A stretch of DNA of 64,000 nt, from assembly GCF_014284125.1 (NCBI RefSeq), contig NZ_JACOFX010000008.1, positions 1 through 64,000 of the forward strand, written 5' to 3'. Source of the stretch: Undibacterium umbellatum (GTDB lineage: Bacteria > Pseudomonadota > Gammaproteobacteria > Burkholderiales > Burkholderiaceae_D). Shown piece after piece: positions 9,122 through 17,923 of the stretch. Both the position numbers and the translations under genes were made by a program. The notes under the pieces are model-generated. The model was not told the origin of the DNA. It worked only from the letters and a program-made list of their open reading frames with translations, and searched no databases. Position 1 is the stretch's first letter. Each line of letters begins with the position of its first letter.

Positions 9122-10365
9122 GACTGTGTATCCTTGTTTTTTTCTTTGTCTTTATTCTTGTCTTTCTCTTTCATTTCGGGCAGAAGGACAACCTGATTCC
9201 CTGGGCTGATGCCAGATTTGATTTCGCTGCGTACTGGGCCACGCTGACCCATGACTACGGCCTGGCGCTTGAGCTGTTCGCCTTCCTTGACATAGGTCGC
9301 AAAGCTGGCACCGTCTTGTACCAGTGCGATGTTTGGTACCGTCATGGCTTTGGCTTGATTAATGAGACTCACCGTACCCAATAATGCCTGGCCTGGTTTC
9401 AATGCCAGGCTTTGTGCCTGTTCTTTCTTGAATGCAGCTTCAAAGTTAATGAATTTGACCGGGGAATCCTTTGAAGTGACGCTTGCGCTATTTCCTACCT
9501 TGGTGATGCTGAGTTCAATTTCCTGGCCGCTGCCAGCCAGGCGCACTTTAACCGGTAAGCCAACTTTCAGGCCAAAGGTGCGGCCTTCTTCTATGTTGAA
9601 GTTGGCAACCAGTTGATCAAGGTCGGGCAGTGAACCAAATTCTTCGCGGGGGCGGAAACTGGAACCTACTTGAGGTTTGGCGCCATCCCAGCTTGCTTGT
9701 AGCAGGAAAACGCCATCGTGCGGTGCCATTAACTCCAATGCATCGAGGTTTTTCTTGTGCTGACTGGCATTTAAGTTGACACTTTCTTTCTGTGAGCTTA
9801 ATACCGCCTGTTCCGCAGCACTACGCGCCTGCACTTGCCCTGTTTTCCAATCCAAGTAAGTGCGCTTGTTTTTCAGGAATCCGCTATCCTGCAATTCATC
9901 CAGTATTTTATTGCGGGAAAAAATCGCCAGGTCTGCGTTGGCATAGCGTTCACTCAAGAGCAAATCAGTCTGCACTTTGGCACTGTCTGCAGCCAGAGTG
10001 GAACGGCTACTGGTATCGCTGGCCAGTATGGACTCTGCTGCCAACTCTTTGCGCAATAATTCCAGTTCGGCCTGCGACAATTCCATGCGTGATTTGGGTG
10101 CATCAAAACGGGCGATGACCTGGTCTTTTTTTACCAGGCTACCTTCGGGTATCATTTCTATCAGGGTACGACTATCCCAGCCCTGACCAGGTACAGTCAG
10201 CGGGGTTTTGTTGGCGGCGATGATTTCGCCGTCAACGACTAGGTTTTCTTGCCAGATTCTGGGGGCGAAAGTTTCAGTTGCAAGCTGAGCTTGATCCTGT
10301 TTGTTGGTGCACGCCAGAATGCTCAGGGTCATTGTCACACAGGTGACGAGAGGGATAATTCTCAT
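9118..10365 (-). CDS. Periplasmic adaptor lipoprotein (HlyD/MacA-like), single module
   Basis: 415 aa. A lipobox SILAC puts the lipidated Cys at 19, so it is anchored in a membrane facing the periplasm. A lipoyl half-motif (PEGSLVKKDQ, 73-82) is followed by a long helical hairpin (about 90-230), the second lipoyl half, a beta-barrel and a membrane-proximal domain, as in MacA-type adaptors. The C-terminal 20 residues are a Lys/Glu/Asp-rich tail with KEKDKNKDKEK. It overlaps both neighbours by 4 nt. Adaptors join the inner-membrane transporter to an outer-membrane channel; no TolC-like gene is present in the window. Confidence 0.85.
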   Translation of the reverse strand: MRIIPLVTCVTMTLSILACTNKQDQAQLATETFAPRIWQENLVVDGEIIAANKTPLTVPGQGWDSRTLIEMIPEGSLVKKDQVIARFDAPKSRMELSQAELELLRKELAAESILASDTSSRSTLAADSAKVQTDLLLSERYANADLAIFSRNKILDELQDSGFLKNKRTYLDWKTGQVQARSAAEQAVLSSQKESVNLNASQHKKNLDALELMAPHDGVFLLQASWDGAKPQVGSSFRPREEFGSLPDLDQLVANFNIEEGRTFGLKVGLPVKVRLAGSGQEIELSITKVGNSASVTSKDSPVKFINFEAAFKKEQAQSLALKPGQALLGTVSLINQAKAMTVPNIALVQDGASFATYVKEGEQLKRQAVVMGQRGPVRSEIKSGISPGNQVVLLPEMKEKDKNKDKEKNKDTQS

Positions 10366-12350
10366 TTTTTGACTGCTCCGGCCACGATGGTTTCTGCTCC
10401 TGATGTGCTGAGAATTGCTTGCACTGCCGCACCGGGCTTAAGGCCTTTAGGCATTTGATCGAATTCCAGCTCTATATCCCGCACGATAACTGGTTGTGAA
10501 GTCGATTTGCTATGGAACACATTGCCCAGTCCGCTTACGCGCGCTGCTACTGTCAAATTTGCGGCAGGTATGTTGATGCGCGCACTCTGTCCAATTTTGA
10601 TTGAGTTTGATTGAGCCTCGGGCACTTTGGCCAAAACAAATAATTTATCTGGATCAGCTACACTGGCGATGGATAAACCAATCCAGACTTGACTGCCGGT
10701 GGTAAATTTTTCACCTTCAAAATTACTTTTGTAAATGATCATCCCAGGCTTTGTCGCCAGCACGGTCAGGGCTTTTTGTCCTTTGGTCAGAGCGTCAATT
10801 TTTCCTTGCAGCATGGCTATTTCTGTTTCTAGCCCAGTTTTTTCAGCCTTGCGGGCGCGTGCCTGCGAAGTGTGCAGTTTCAAGGAAAGAGCCGCCAGTT
10901 CGCTGTTTAGTGATTTTTCTATCACCAGCTTGTCGTAATCCACACGCCGGATCAATTCTTTTGGCATGGTGGCTTTGCGCGAGGCTTTTTCAGCATTGCT
11001 TTGGGCTTCTGCGACCGCCAGATCAGCTGCTTTTTCTCCCTCGATTTGCTCCAGCTTAAATTTTTCCAATGCGCGCAGTTTTTCATTGAGCTGGCTTTTT
11101 TGATTGGCGAGCTTGGTAGGTACTTCTGCCGCCTGAAACATGGCAATCATGTCCCCTGCTTTGACTACACTACCTTCTGGGGCAATTTTCGCCAACGTAT
11201 ATTGCCAGATGTAGGGTATGGATGGCGGACCTACAGAGGTGATGCTGCGCGATTTTATCTCGCCTTCTATCGTCATTTCTTTGTTGTTCGGGAGAGCGTT
11301 GCTGTTGACCTTGTTGATGTGCGCAGCCGGTTCTATCAGGACACTCATGCCAGGCACCAGATTAAAATCCTGCTGCTCTGGCAGTTTGATGTCGACACGA
11401 AAGTATCTGCCATAGCCCCAGGTATTATGTTCTTCAGGGGCGTTCGATATTAGTGCGATGCTGGCGAGCGCTTCAATGCCAGGCAGGGCGTCAAACTTTA
11501 GTTTGACGGCTTGCCCCTGTTTTAAGTAGATCCTGTCCGCTTCCAGTGCCCAAGCTCTGACTTCCATCTGGCCTGAACCTATGATCTGGCCGGCACTATT
11601 GCCAGGGAAAGCACTGGAGCCTTCTTCCAGTCTTTCGTTACGCCATTTGCTGTAGCCGTGTACGACATAACCATCCTGAGCGGCGCGCACTTCTGAGCGC
11701 GTCAATTGTGTTTTCAGGTAATTGATATTGATTTCTTGCTTCTTCAGTTCCAGATCCGCATCTGATTTTTTCCTGACGATGGATTTTTGGGCATTGTCAA
11801 ATGCCAGTTGTTTCACTTGCAGATCACGTTCCGATCTTTCTTTTTCCCCCTGGTGCTTGTCAAAATCCAGTCCAGAAATTTGCGACTTCGGCAATGCAGC
11901 ATCGACTAATGCTTTTGCGAGTGCAGATTTAGCGGTAATGAGGTTTTTTTCTGCTTCAAGTGCGGTGACTTCAAGTTTGGCTACTTCAGCTTCGGCCTTG
12001 GCCCTGGTTTGCTGCATGCCAATTTCCAATTGCTCTATATTTGAACTATCGGGCGTTTCTATGCGCAACACCAGGTCCCCTTTTTTTACCTTACTTCCTT
12101 CCGCAATGAAGTTGCGCAGCACCACCGGAGCGGCATTCGATGGCGGCACAAAGATGGTTTGCGAATCTTTGGCAATCACCTCGCCAGTCAATAAAACCGG
12201 GCGGTTTTTTGCTACTGATGATGGCGATGCGCTGGCTGTGTTTGCGGGTGTAATGGCCGTGGCAGAGGTCAGCGCTGGTGTAGTCATGAATGCGACCAAT
12301 ATGCTTAGGCTCATGGTCGAAAGTGTCGTGTATTTGTGCAAGTGCTTCAT
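10362..12350 (-). CDS. Double-module periplasmic adaptor protein (HlyD-like tandem)
   Basis: 662 aa, about one and a half times the usual adaptor length. A signal peptide ends near TSATA (residue 32). Two adaptor units are visible. The first starts at LTGEVIAKDSQTIFV (about 54), with the lipoyl motif AEGSKVKKGD at 83-92 and a coiled-coil hairpin at about 103-222. The second starts at IEGEIKSRSITSVG (about 361), with PEGSVVKAGD at 391-400 and another hairpin at about 410-535. It overlaps the ATPase gene upstream and the lipoprotein adaptor downstream by 4 nt each. The two-unit layout suggests an internal gene duplication. Adaptor function is inferred from the family. Confidence 0.8.
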   Translation of the reverse strand: MKHLHKYTTLSTMSLSILVAFMTTPALTSATAITPANTASASPSSVAKNRPVLLTGEVIAKDSQTIFVPPSNAAPVVLRNFIAEGSKVKKGDLVLRIETPDSSNIEQLEIGMQQTRAKAEAEVAKLEVTALEAEKNLITAKSALAKALVDAALPKSQISGLDFDKHQGEKERSERDLQVKQLAFDNAQKSIVRKKSDADLELKKQEININYLKTQLTRSEVRAAQDGYVVHGYSKWRNERLEEGSSAFPGNSAGQIIGSGQMEVRAWALEADRIYLKQGQAVKLKFDALPGIEALASIALISNAPEEHNTWGYGRYFRVDIKLPEQQDFNLVPGMSVLIEPAAHINKVNSNALPNNKEMTIEGEIKSRSITSVGPPSIPYIWQYTLAKIAPEGSVVKAGDMIAMFQAAEVPTKLANQKSQLNEKLRALEKFKLEQIEGEKAADLAVAEAQSNAEKASRKATMPKELIRRVDYDKLVIEKSLNSELAALSLKLHTSQARARKAEKTGLETEIAMLQGKIDALTKGQKALTVLATKPGMIIYKSNFEGEKFTTGSQVWIGLSIASVADPDKLFVLAKVPEAQSNSIKIGQSARINIPAANLTVAARVSGLGNVFHSKSTSQPVIVRDIELEFDQMPKGLKPGAAVQAILSTSGAETIVAGAVKK

Positions 12351-13018
12351 GCAGCCATCTCCGCTACCTTGCCATCCGCCAGGTGGATAGTTCTTTGTGC
12401 TCTTGCGGCGACAGCGGGATCATGTGTGACCAGCACCAGGGTTTGACCGCCAGCGTGCAATTCGCTTAGTAGACTCAATACATCGGCGGCACTTTTTGAA
12501 TCCAGATTTCCAGTCGGCTCATCTGCTAGTAATAGGGCAGGTTGATTTAGCAGGGCGCGGGCGATGGCAGCACGTTGCAACTGGCCGCCAGATAATTCAC
12601 CTGGCCGGTGGTTCATGCGGGTTGCCAGACCTATGCGCTCCAGCAATTGGCGGGCGCGTGTTTCTGCCTGAGCATCTGGTAATTTGCTGTAACGCTGCGG
12701 CAGCAAGACATTTTCCAGCACAGTCAGGCGCGGCAATAAATGAAAGGATTGAAAGACGAAGCCAATATTGCGATTGCGAATATCAGATGCGGCATCGTCA
12801 TTCATGATGCTGATGTCTTCCTGATTCAGCAAGTAGCTACCATGATCAGGTCGGTCGAGTGCACCAAGGACGTTCAGTAATGTGGATTTGCCTGAACCGG
12901 AAGGGCCCATGATGGCGACAAACTCGCCGCTGGCAATGTGTAAATCTATGCCGTCAAGCGCCCGAATTTCATTGCCGCCCTGCGTATATGTTCTACGTAT
13001 CTGACTGAGTTTTATCAT
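12347..13018 (-). CDS. ABC transporter ATP-binding protein (LolD/MacB type)
   Basis: 223 aa, a single nucleotide-binding domain. Walker A GPSGSGKST lies near residue 39, signature LSGGQLQRAAIARAL near 141, Walker B LLLADEPT near 162, and the switch His in VTHDP near 195. It is the first gene of the four-gene minus-strand operon and powers the FtsX-type permease encoded last. Similarity is to the LolD/MacB/SalX group. The start is the ATG at 13018. The promoter should lie in the 151 bp before nadB's end (13019-13169); no convincing box was identified there. Confidence 0.93.
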   Translation of the reverse strand: MIKLSQIRRTYTQGGNEIRALDGIDLHIASGEFVAIMGPSGSGKSTLLNVLGALDRPDHGSYLLNQEDISIMNDDAASDIRNRNIGFVFQSFHLLPRLTVLENVLLPQRYSKLPDAQAETRARQLLERIGLATRMNHRPGELSGGQLQRAAIARALLNQPALLLADEPTGNLDSKSAADVLSLLSELHAGGQTLVLVTHDPAVAARAQRTIHLADGKVAEMAA

Positions 13019-13169
13019 GCAAATTTTTCTATTGAGCGGTGTGAATCTCGCCAGAAAAAAGTGTAGTGATAACGCCCGGCGAATATGCAGGGCAGTATCA
13101 CGGTGATAATTTAATTTGTCAAATGGCTATTGATTTTATGGGTAGAATACTGGCTTGATTTTGTAATTT

Positions 13170-14777
13170 CTATTTTTTACGCTTTGGCGACAGCACTGTT
13201 GGCAGGGCTTTGGGCAGGGTATCTGGGTAGTCACGGCTGAAATGCAGGCCACGGCTTTCCCGGCGCGATAAGGCACTGTTGACGATCAGTGAGGCCACCT
13301 CTACCAAGTTGCGCAACTCCAGCAGATTGTTCGAGATGCGGAAATTGGCGTAATACTCGTCTATCTCTTCCTTCAGCAGGCGTATGCGGTGCTTGGCGCG
13401 TTCCAGGCGTTTGGTGGTGCGGACTATGCCCACGTAATTCCACATGAAGCGACGTAACTCATCCCAGTTATTGGCAATGACTACTTCTTCATCTGCATCC
13501 GACACCCGGCTTTCATCCCAGTCAGGCAGGGCAATGACGTTGGCACGCTCCTGGGCTTCTATATGTTTGGCTGCGGCGCGGCCTACTACCAGGCATTCCA
13601 GCAAAGAGTTGCTCGCCAGGCGATTTGCACCATGCAAGCCCGTATATGCAGTTTCGCCAACGGCATATAGACCAGGCAAATCAGTGCGGCCATCTGTATC
13701 AGTGACGACACCGCCACAAGTGAAGTGAACTGCAGGGACCACTGGTATGGCCTGTTTGGTGATGTCTATGCCTAATTCCAGACAACGTGCATAAATAGTG
13801 GGGAAGTGCTCCTTCAAAAACTCTGGCGGCTGGTGGCTGATATCAAGCTCAACAAAATCGAGACCACGTTTTTTCATTTCAAAGTCAATCGCACGGGCAA
13901 CCACGTCGCGCGGTGCCAGTTCCATGCGTTCATCATGGTTGGTCATGAAACGTTTGCCTGCTGCTGCGCCAGCTTCGGCGGGCAATTTCAATATGCCACC
14001 TTCACCACGCACGGCTTCTGTAATTAAAAATGATTTGGCGAATGGATGATACAGACAGGTAGGGTGGAACTGGATGAACTCCATATTGCTGACCCTGCAG
14101 CCAGCGCGCCAGGCCATGGCGATACCGTCACCAGTTGCCGTGTCAGGATTCGTAGTGTACAGATAGACTTTGCCTGCACCGCCAGTGGCCATCACGGTAT
14201 GTTGCGCGGCAAAGGTATGCACTTTGCCGGTTTTTACGTCTTGCACATACAGGCCCAGACAATGTGGTGTAGAAGATGTATCGCCCAGTTTGGCAGTCGT
14301 AATCACGTCAATCGCATAATGATGTTCAAACAGACTGATGTTGGGGTGATTGCGTACTTTTTGTTCCAGCGTTACTTGCACTGCATGGCCGGTAGCGTCG
14401 GCTGCATGGATGATGCGACGCTGGCTGTGGCCACCCTCACGTGTCAGGTGAAAGCCGAGTTCTGCTTCTTCATCACGGGTGAACGGCACACCTTGCTCTA
14501 TCAGCCAGTCTATCGCTTCGCGGCCATGTTCGATGATGTAGCGGGTGGCGCCTTCATCACAGAGGCCGCCACCAGCTATCAGCGTGTCTGATATGTGCTG
14601 CTCATGACTATCGTGGGAATCCAGCACGGCAGCAATGCCACCTTGTGCCCAGTTACTGGCGCCATCCAGTAATTCACGTTTGGAAATAATCGCGACTTTG
14701 CGTGTTTGTGCCAGATGTAAAGCGACAGATAAGCCAGCCAGTCCACTACCTACAATTGCTACGTCAAAATTCTTCAT
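13170..14777 (-). CDS. nadB: L-aspartate oxidase
   Basis: 535 aa. Flavoenzyme oxidising L-aspartate to iminoaspartate, the first step of de novo NAD synthesis. The FAD-binding GSGLAGLS Rossmann motif is at residues 11-18. SNWAQGGIAAV near 42, the HTREGGHSQRRIIHA segment near 114, and GLHGANRLASNSLLE near 378 are typical of the fumarate-reductase-like fold of NadB. The C-terminal helical domain contains SRRESRGLHFSRDYP. It is transcribed toward the efflux operon and separated from nadA-nadC by about 6.6 kb. Confidence 0.96.
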   Translation of the reverse strand: MKNFDVAIVGSGLAGLSVALHLAQTRKVAIISKRELLDGASNWAQGGIAAVLDSHDSHEQHISDTLIAGGGLCDEGATRYIIEHGREAIDWLIEQGVPFTRDEEAELGFHLTREGGHSQRRIIHAADATGHAVQVTLEQKVRNHPNISLFEHHYAIDVITTAKLGDTSSTPHCLGLYVQDVKTGKVHTFAAQHTVMATGGAGKVYLYTTNPDTATGDGIAMAWRAGCRVSNMEFIQFHPTCLYHPFAKSFLITEAVRGEGGILKLPAEAGAAAGKRFMTNHDERMELAPRDVVARAIDFEMKKRGLDFVELDISHQPPEFLKEHFPTIYARCLELGIDITKQAIPVVPAVHFTCGGVVTDTDGRTDLPGLYAVGETAYTGLHGANRLASNSLLECLVVGRAAAKHIEAQERANVIALPDWDESRVSDADEEVVIANNWDELRRFMWNYVGIVRTTKRLERAKHRIRLLKEEIDEYYANFRISNNLLELRNLVEVASLIVNSALSRRESRGLHFSRDYPDTLPKALPTVLSPKRKK

Positions 14778-15209
14778 TATCTTTTGTGATTGTATTTGGG
14801 TGTTTATTACCCAAGGGTTTTCCCAGTGCCCATGTCCCGCACTCGCAGCAGGATGACGGTCAGGGCTTTCTATAACTTTAGTTCATACCGTATACTGATT
14901 TTGGAATGACTGCACAATATGCTGCTTGCATTCTAATTCAGGATCAAGGAGAGAGTAGCTTTTCCACGTAGCAAAAAAGTAGCTATCTGAATTTTTGCAC
15001 TTAACTTAGTCCTTGAAACGCAGAAAATTTGTATAAGCAAATTACAAATCATCAAACTTGCCCAGAAAGCTTGCAAACAGCTTGACACAAAGCTTGGCGG
15101 CTTGCTCTAATACCGGATGCAGATTTCCTGCTTGCCGTGATAGATGCACGACCAATAAAATAATCGAATACATCATCACGAAATTCAAATTTTTGTGAGG
15201 GGGCTATAA
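14778..15209. promoter_or_regulatory. 432-bp divergent spacer of nadB and the HU gene, with a likely HU promoter
   Basis: No gene seen. TTGACA at 15082-15087 and TCTAAT at 15106-15111 are 18 bp apart and form a plausible sigma-70 promoter for the HU gene, leaving a leader of roughly 90 nt. The part near nadB (14778-15050) has no recognisable element, although its length leaves room for nadB control. Nothing like a riboswitch was recognised. Confidence 0.45.
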
Positions 15210-15482
15210 GTGAATAAGACTGAGTTGATCGATCATATTGCGAAAACAGCGGATATTTCCAAAGCGGCTTCGTCGCGTGCGCTGGATGCAGTGATCGGCG
15301 CGGTAAAAACCACATTGAAGAAAAAAGGCACGGTAACTTTGGTCGGTTTTGGTACCTTCTCTGTTGCCAAACGTGCTGCCAGGCCCGGCCGTAATCCTAA
15401 AACTGGTGAACCAATCAAGATCAAGTCTGCCATGGTTCCGAAATTTAAACCTGGCAAAGCTTTGAAAGATGCGGTAAACTAA
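15210..15482 (+). CDS. hupB: DNA-binding protein HU (beta-type)
   Basis: 90 aa, full length. Histone-like dimer that bends DNA. Starts [11 protein letters not shown]; the beta-arm region [12 protein letters not shown] holds the minor-groove intercalating Pro. The start is a GTG at 15210 preceded by GTGAGGGGG. Two tRNA genes and ppiD follow, an order seen in related Burkholderiales. The symbol is by family resemblance; hupA versus hupB cannot be settled. Confidence 0.95.
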   Translation: MNKTELIDHIAKTADISKAASSRALDAVIGAVKTTLKKKGTVTLVGFGTFSVAKRAARPGRNPKTGEPIKIKSAMVPKFKPGKALKDAVN

Positions 15483-15533
15483 TGCTCTTTCGTGGCCCAG
15501 TGACATGTGCCGCGATGTTTGTTTGTATGTGTG

Positions 15534-15609
15534 GGGCGCTTAGCTCAGTTGGTAGAGCGGAGCCCTTACAAGGCTTAGGTCGGGAGTTCGAGCCTCTCAG
15601 CGCCCACCA
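15534..15609 (+). tRNA. tRNA-Val (anticodon UAC)
   Basis: 76 nt with encoded CCA. The acceptor arms GGGCGCT and AGCGCCC pair. The D-arm is GCTC...GAGC. The anticodon stem GAGCC/GGCTT encloses the loop CTTACAA, giving anticodon TAC. The T-loop is TTCGAGC. Confidence 0.96.
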
Positions 15610-15644
15610 GTATCAAGCAAAATATAGTTTCATGCAGTAAAAAA

Positions 15645-15721
15645 GGAGTGGTAGTTCAGTTGGTTAGAATACCGGCCTGTCACGCCGGGGGTCGCGGGTT
15701 CGAGCCCCGTCCGCTCCGCCA
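15645..15721 (+). tRNA. tRNA-Asp (anticodon GUC)
   Basis: 77 nt with encoded CCA. The acceptor GGAGTGG pairs with CCGCTCC. The anticodon stem CCGGC/GCCGG encloses CTGTCAC, giving anticodon GTC. The T-arm is CGGGTTCGAGCCCCG. It lies 35 bp after tRNA-Val and is likely co-transcribed. Confidence 0.96.
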
Positions 15722-15732
15722 GAAAATCGAAA

Positions 15733-15758
15733 AGGCGAACGAAAGTTCGCCTTTTTTT
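15733..15758 (+). terminator. Intrinsic terminator of the tRNA pair
   Basis: The 8-bp perfect stem AGGCGAAC / GTTCGCCT with a GAAA tetraloop is followed by a T-run. It sits 11 bp after tRNA-Asp and separates the HU/tRNA unit from ppiD. Confidence 0.9.
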
Positions 15759-15807
15759 GTATTCGTCAAATTGTTATTGTGATACTTAGCCACGTGATTG
15801 GTTGAAC

Positions 15808-17727
15808 ATGTTTGAATTTATTCGTACCCATCAGCGCTTAATGCAAATTTTGTTAGCTGTTCTGATTTTGCCGTCTCTTGTTTTATTCGGCAATCCCGAC
15901 GTTTTGCGTTCCTTTGGTAAAGAGGAGGGTATTGCAAAGGTCGCTGGCGCTCCTATTACTCAGGCTGAGTTCGATCAGGCACTGAGAGATCAACTGGATC
16001 GCATGCGTCAAATGTATGGGCCGCAATTTGATGCAAAGATGCTCAATACGCTAGAAGCAAGACAGAGCATTCTGGATGAAATGATAGACCGCAAGGCGAT
16101 AGCTGGTGAGATTGCTGTTAAAAAACTGACAATTGCCGATGCCACTTTGCAAGATAAAATTGCCACATCACCAGGCATGCTGAAGGCTGACGGTCATTTT
16201 AACAATGAGGAATACACACGCGTGTTGGCACAGCAGGGGATGACTCCGCTGATGTTTGAGCAGCGTTTGCGTCAGGATATGGTGCTCCAGCAATTGCTGG
16301 CACCTGTTCAGGCTGGTGCCTTTGTCCCTAAAACGGTGGCAGAACGCTTCTCGGCGATTAATGAGCAAGAACGTGAAGTACAGATGTTGATGTACAAGCC
16401 TGGTGATTTTGCTGATCGTGTCAAGATCACTGATGAGATGCTGAAGGCCTATTATGAAAAAAATTCGGCACAGTTCGAGATCCCGGAACAAATCAATGCT
16501 GAATACGTCGTCTTGAATAGTGAAGTGCTGGCTGAGCAAACGACAGTGTCTGATGCCGATGTCCAGACCTACTACAAAGCCAATGAAAAATCCTATACGA
16601 CAGAAGAGCAGCGTCGCGCCAGCCATATTCTGATCGCTGTAGCCAAGGATAGCAGTGCCGCTGATAAAGCCAAGGCGAAAGCCAAAGCTGCCGATATCCT
16701 GGCGCAACTGCGCAAGAAGCCAGAAGATTTTGCCAAGCTGGCAAAAGAAAATTCTGATGACCCAGGATCTAAAGAAAAAGGCGGTGATCTGGATTTCTTT
16801 GGCAAAGGTATGATGGTTCCGCAGTTTGATGAAAGTGTATTCAAGCTCAAGCAAGGTGACATCAGTGAACTGGTGCAGTCTGACTATGGTTTTCACATCA
16901 TCACAGTAACCGGCATCAAGCCTGCCGGTGTCAAAACACTGGATGAAGTCAAGGTGCAGATTGCTGCTGATATCAAGAAGCAAAAAGCAGGCAAAGCTTA
17001 CACAGAAGCTGCAGAGACATTTACCAATGTCTTGTACGAGCAAGGCGATAGCTTGAAGCCCGCGGCCGAAAAGTTGAAACTGAAAATACAAACGGTGAAT
17101 GGCTTGTCACGTAACAGCAAACCAGGCTTGCCAGCGACGATGGAAACCAATAATCCTAAATTCCTGAAGGCTATTTTCTCTGATGATGTGGTCAAGAAAA
17201 AACACAACACAGAGGCAGTAGAAGTTGCCCCGAATACTTTGATTGCTGGTCGCATTGTTGAATACAAAGCCGCATCCAAACGTCCGTTTGAAGAAGTCAA
17301 GGCGTCAATTCAGGCGCAAGTAACCGCAACCGAAGCAGCTGCGCTGGCTGAAAAAGAAGGTGTCGCCAAACTGGCTGCATTGAAAGCAGCAGATGCAACG
17401 GCTGGATTTACAGAAGCCAAAATGGTATCGCGGTTGAAAAATCAGGATATTCCTCCTGCTGCCCTGCTTGATTTGATGCGTGCAGATACTCAAAAGCTGC
17501 CGGCGTTCGTTGGGACATCGCTGGGTACGGCTGGCTATGTTATTTTCCGCATAGGCAAGGTCAGCCCAGGTACGCCTGACAAAGAGCGCCGTGCTTCCGA
17601 GGCACAGCAATTGGCTGGCATGCAATCGTCACAGAACCTGTATGCCTATCTTGAATTGCTGAAGCAAAGAGCAAAAGTCACCATCAATAAAGCCGCAATA
17701 GCAGCACCAGTAACCGCTGCACCATAA
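15808..17727 (+). CDS. ppiD: PpiD-type peptidyl-prolyl isomerase/periplasmic chaperone
   Basis: 639 aa from the ATG at 15808; an upstream TTG two codons earlier is possible. One N-terminal membrane anchor (about residues 11-30, LMQILLAVLILPSLVLFG) and a long periplasmic part with a SurA_N-like chaperone region. A parvulin domain covers about 265-365 (RRASHILIAV ... SKEKGGDLDFFGKGMMVPQFDE). PpiD assists folding of proteins leaving the Sec translocon. It is a single-gene unit bounded by terminators on both sides. Confidence 0.93.
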   Translation: MFEFIRTHQRLMQILLAVLILPSLVLFGNPDVLRSFGKEEGIAKVAGAPITQAEFDQALRDQLDRMRQMYGPQFDAKMLNTLEARQSILDEMIDRKAIAGEIAVKKLTIADATLQDKIATSPGMLKADGHFNNEEYTRVLAQQGMTPLMFEQRLRQDMVLQQLLAPVQAGAFVPKTVAERFSAINEQEREVQMLMYKPGDFADRVKITDEMLKAYYEKNSAQFEIPEQINAEYVVLNSEVLAEQTTVSDADVQTYYKANEKSYTTEEQRRASHILIAVAKDSSAADKAKAKAKAADILAQLRKKPEDFAKLAKENSDDPGSKEKGGDLDFFGKGMMVPQFDESVFKLKQGDISELVQSDYGFHIITVTGIKPAGVKTLDEVKVQIAADIKKQKAGKAYTEAAETFTNVLYEQGDSLKPAAEKLKLKIQTVNGLSRNSKPGLPATMETNNPKFLKAIFSDDVVKKKHNTEAVEVAPNTLIAGRIVEYKAASKRPFEEVKASIQAQVTATEAAALAEKEGVAKLAALKAADATAGFTEAKMVSRLKNQDIPPAALLDLMRADTQKLPAFVGTSLGTAGYVIFRIGKVSPGTPDKERRASEAQQLAGMQSSQNLYAYLELLKQRAKVTINKAAIAAPVTAAP

Positions 17728-17751
17728 TTTTTTACATTTGCTGTTGGAAAA

Positions 17752-17777
17752 AGACACCTTCGAGGTGTCTTTTTTTT
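17752..17777 (+). terminator. Intrinsic terminator of ppiD
   Basis: An 8-bp stem AGACACCT / AGGTGTCT with a 3-nt TCG loop is followed by eight T. It lies 25 bp after the ppiD stop. Confidence 0.9.
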
Positions 17778-17851
17778 GTCAAAAATTAAAATTTTGTCTA
17801 TTCTTGCTAATGTTGTCTTTCGCGAGCAATCGACTTTGAATCCGGCAATAT

Positions 17852-17865
17852 TTGATGTGTATCAA
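17852..17865 (+). promoter_or_regulatory. FNR/ANR-type box of the cbb3 operon (perfect consensus)
   Basis: TTGATGTGTATCAA is a perfect TTGAT-N4-ATCAA palindrome. Its centre is about 65 nt before the ccoN start at 17924, which would place a class II start site (centre at -41.5) near 17900 with a short leader. cbb3 operons are commonly FNR/ANR-activated at low oxygen. An FNR-family gene lies at 29261-30148. Confidence 0.88.
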
Positions 17866-17923
17866 TGTAGTCGGGCAGTCCGATTGTTATTCTTACAGTG
17901 TATTTTTACAACAGAGTGAGATC

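Noticed and set aside
17852..17923. N-terminal extension of ccoN from a TTG at 17852
   Set aside because: That TTG is the first half-site of the FNR box. The encoded peptide is unlike CcoN, and an ATG with a good ribosome-binding site follows at 17924.
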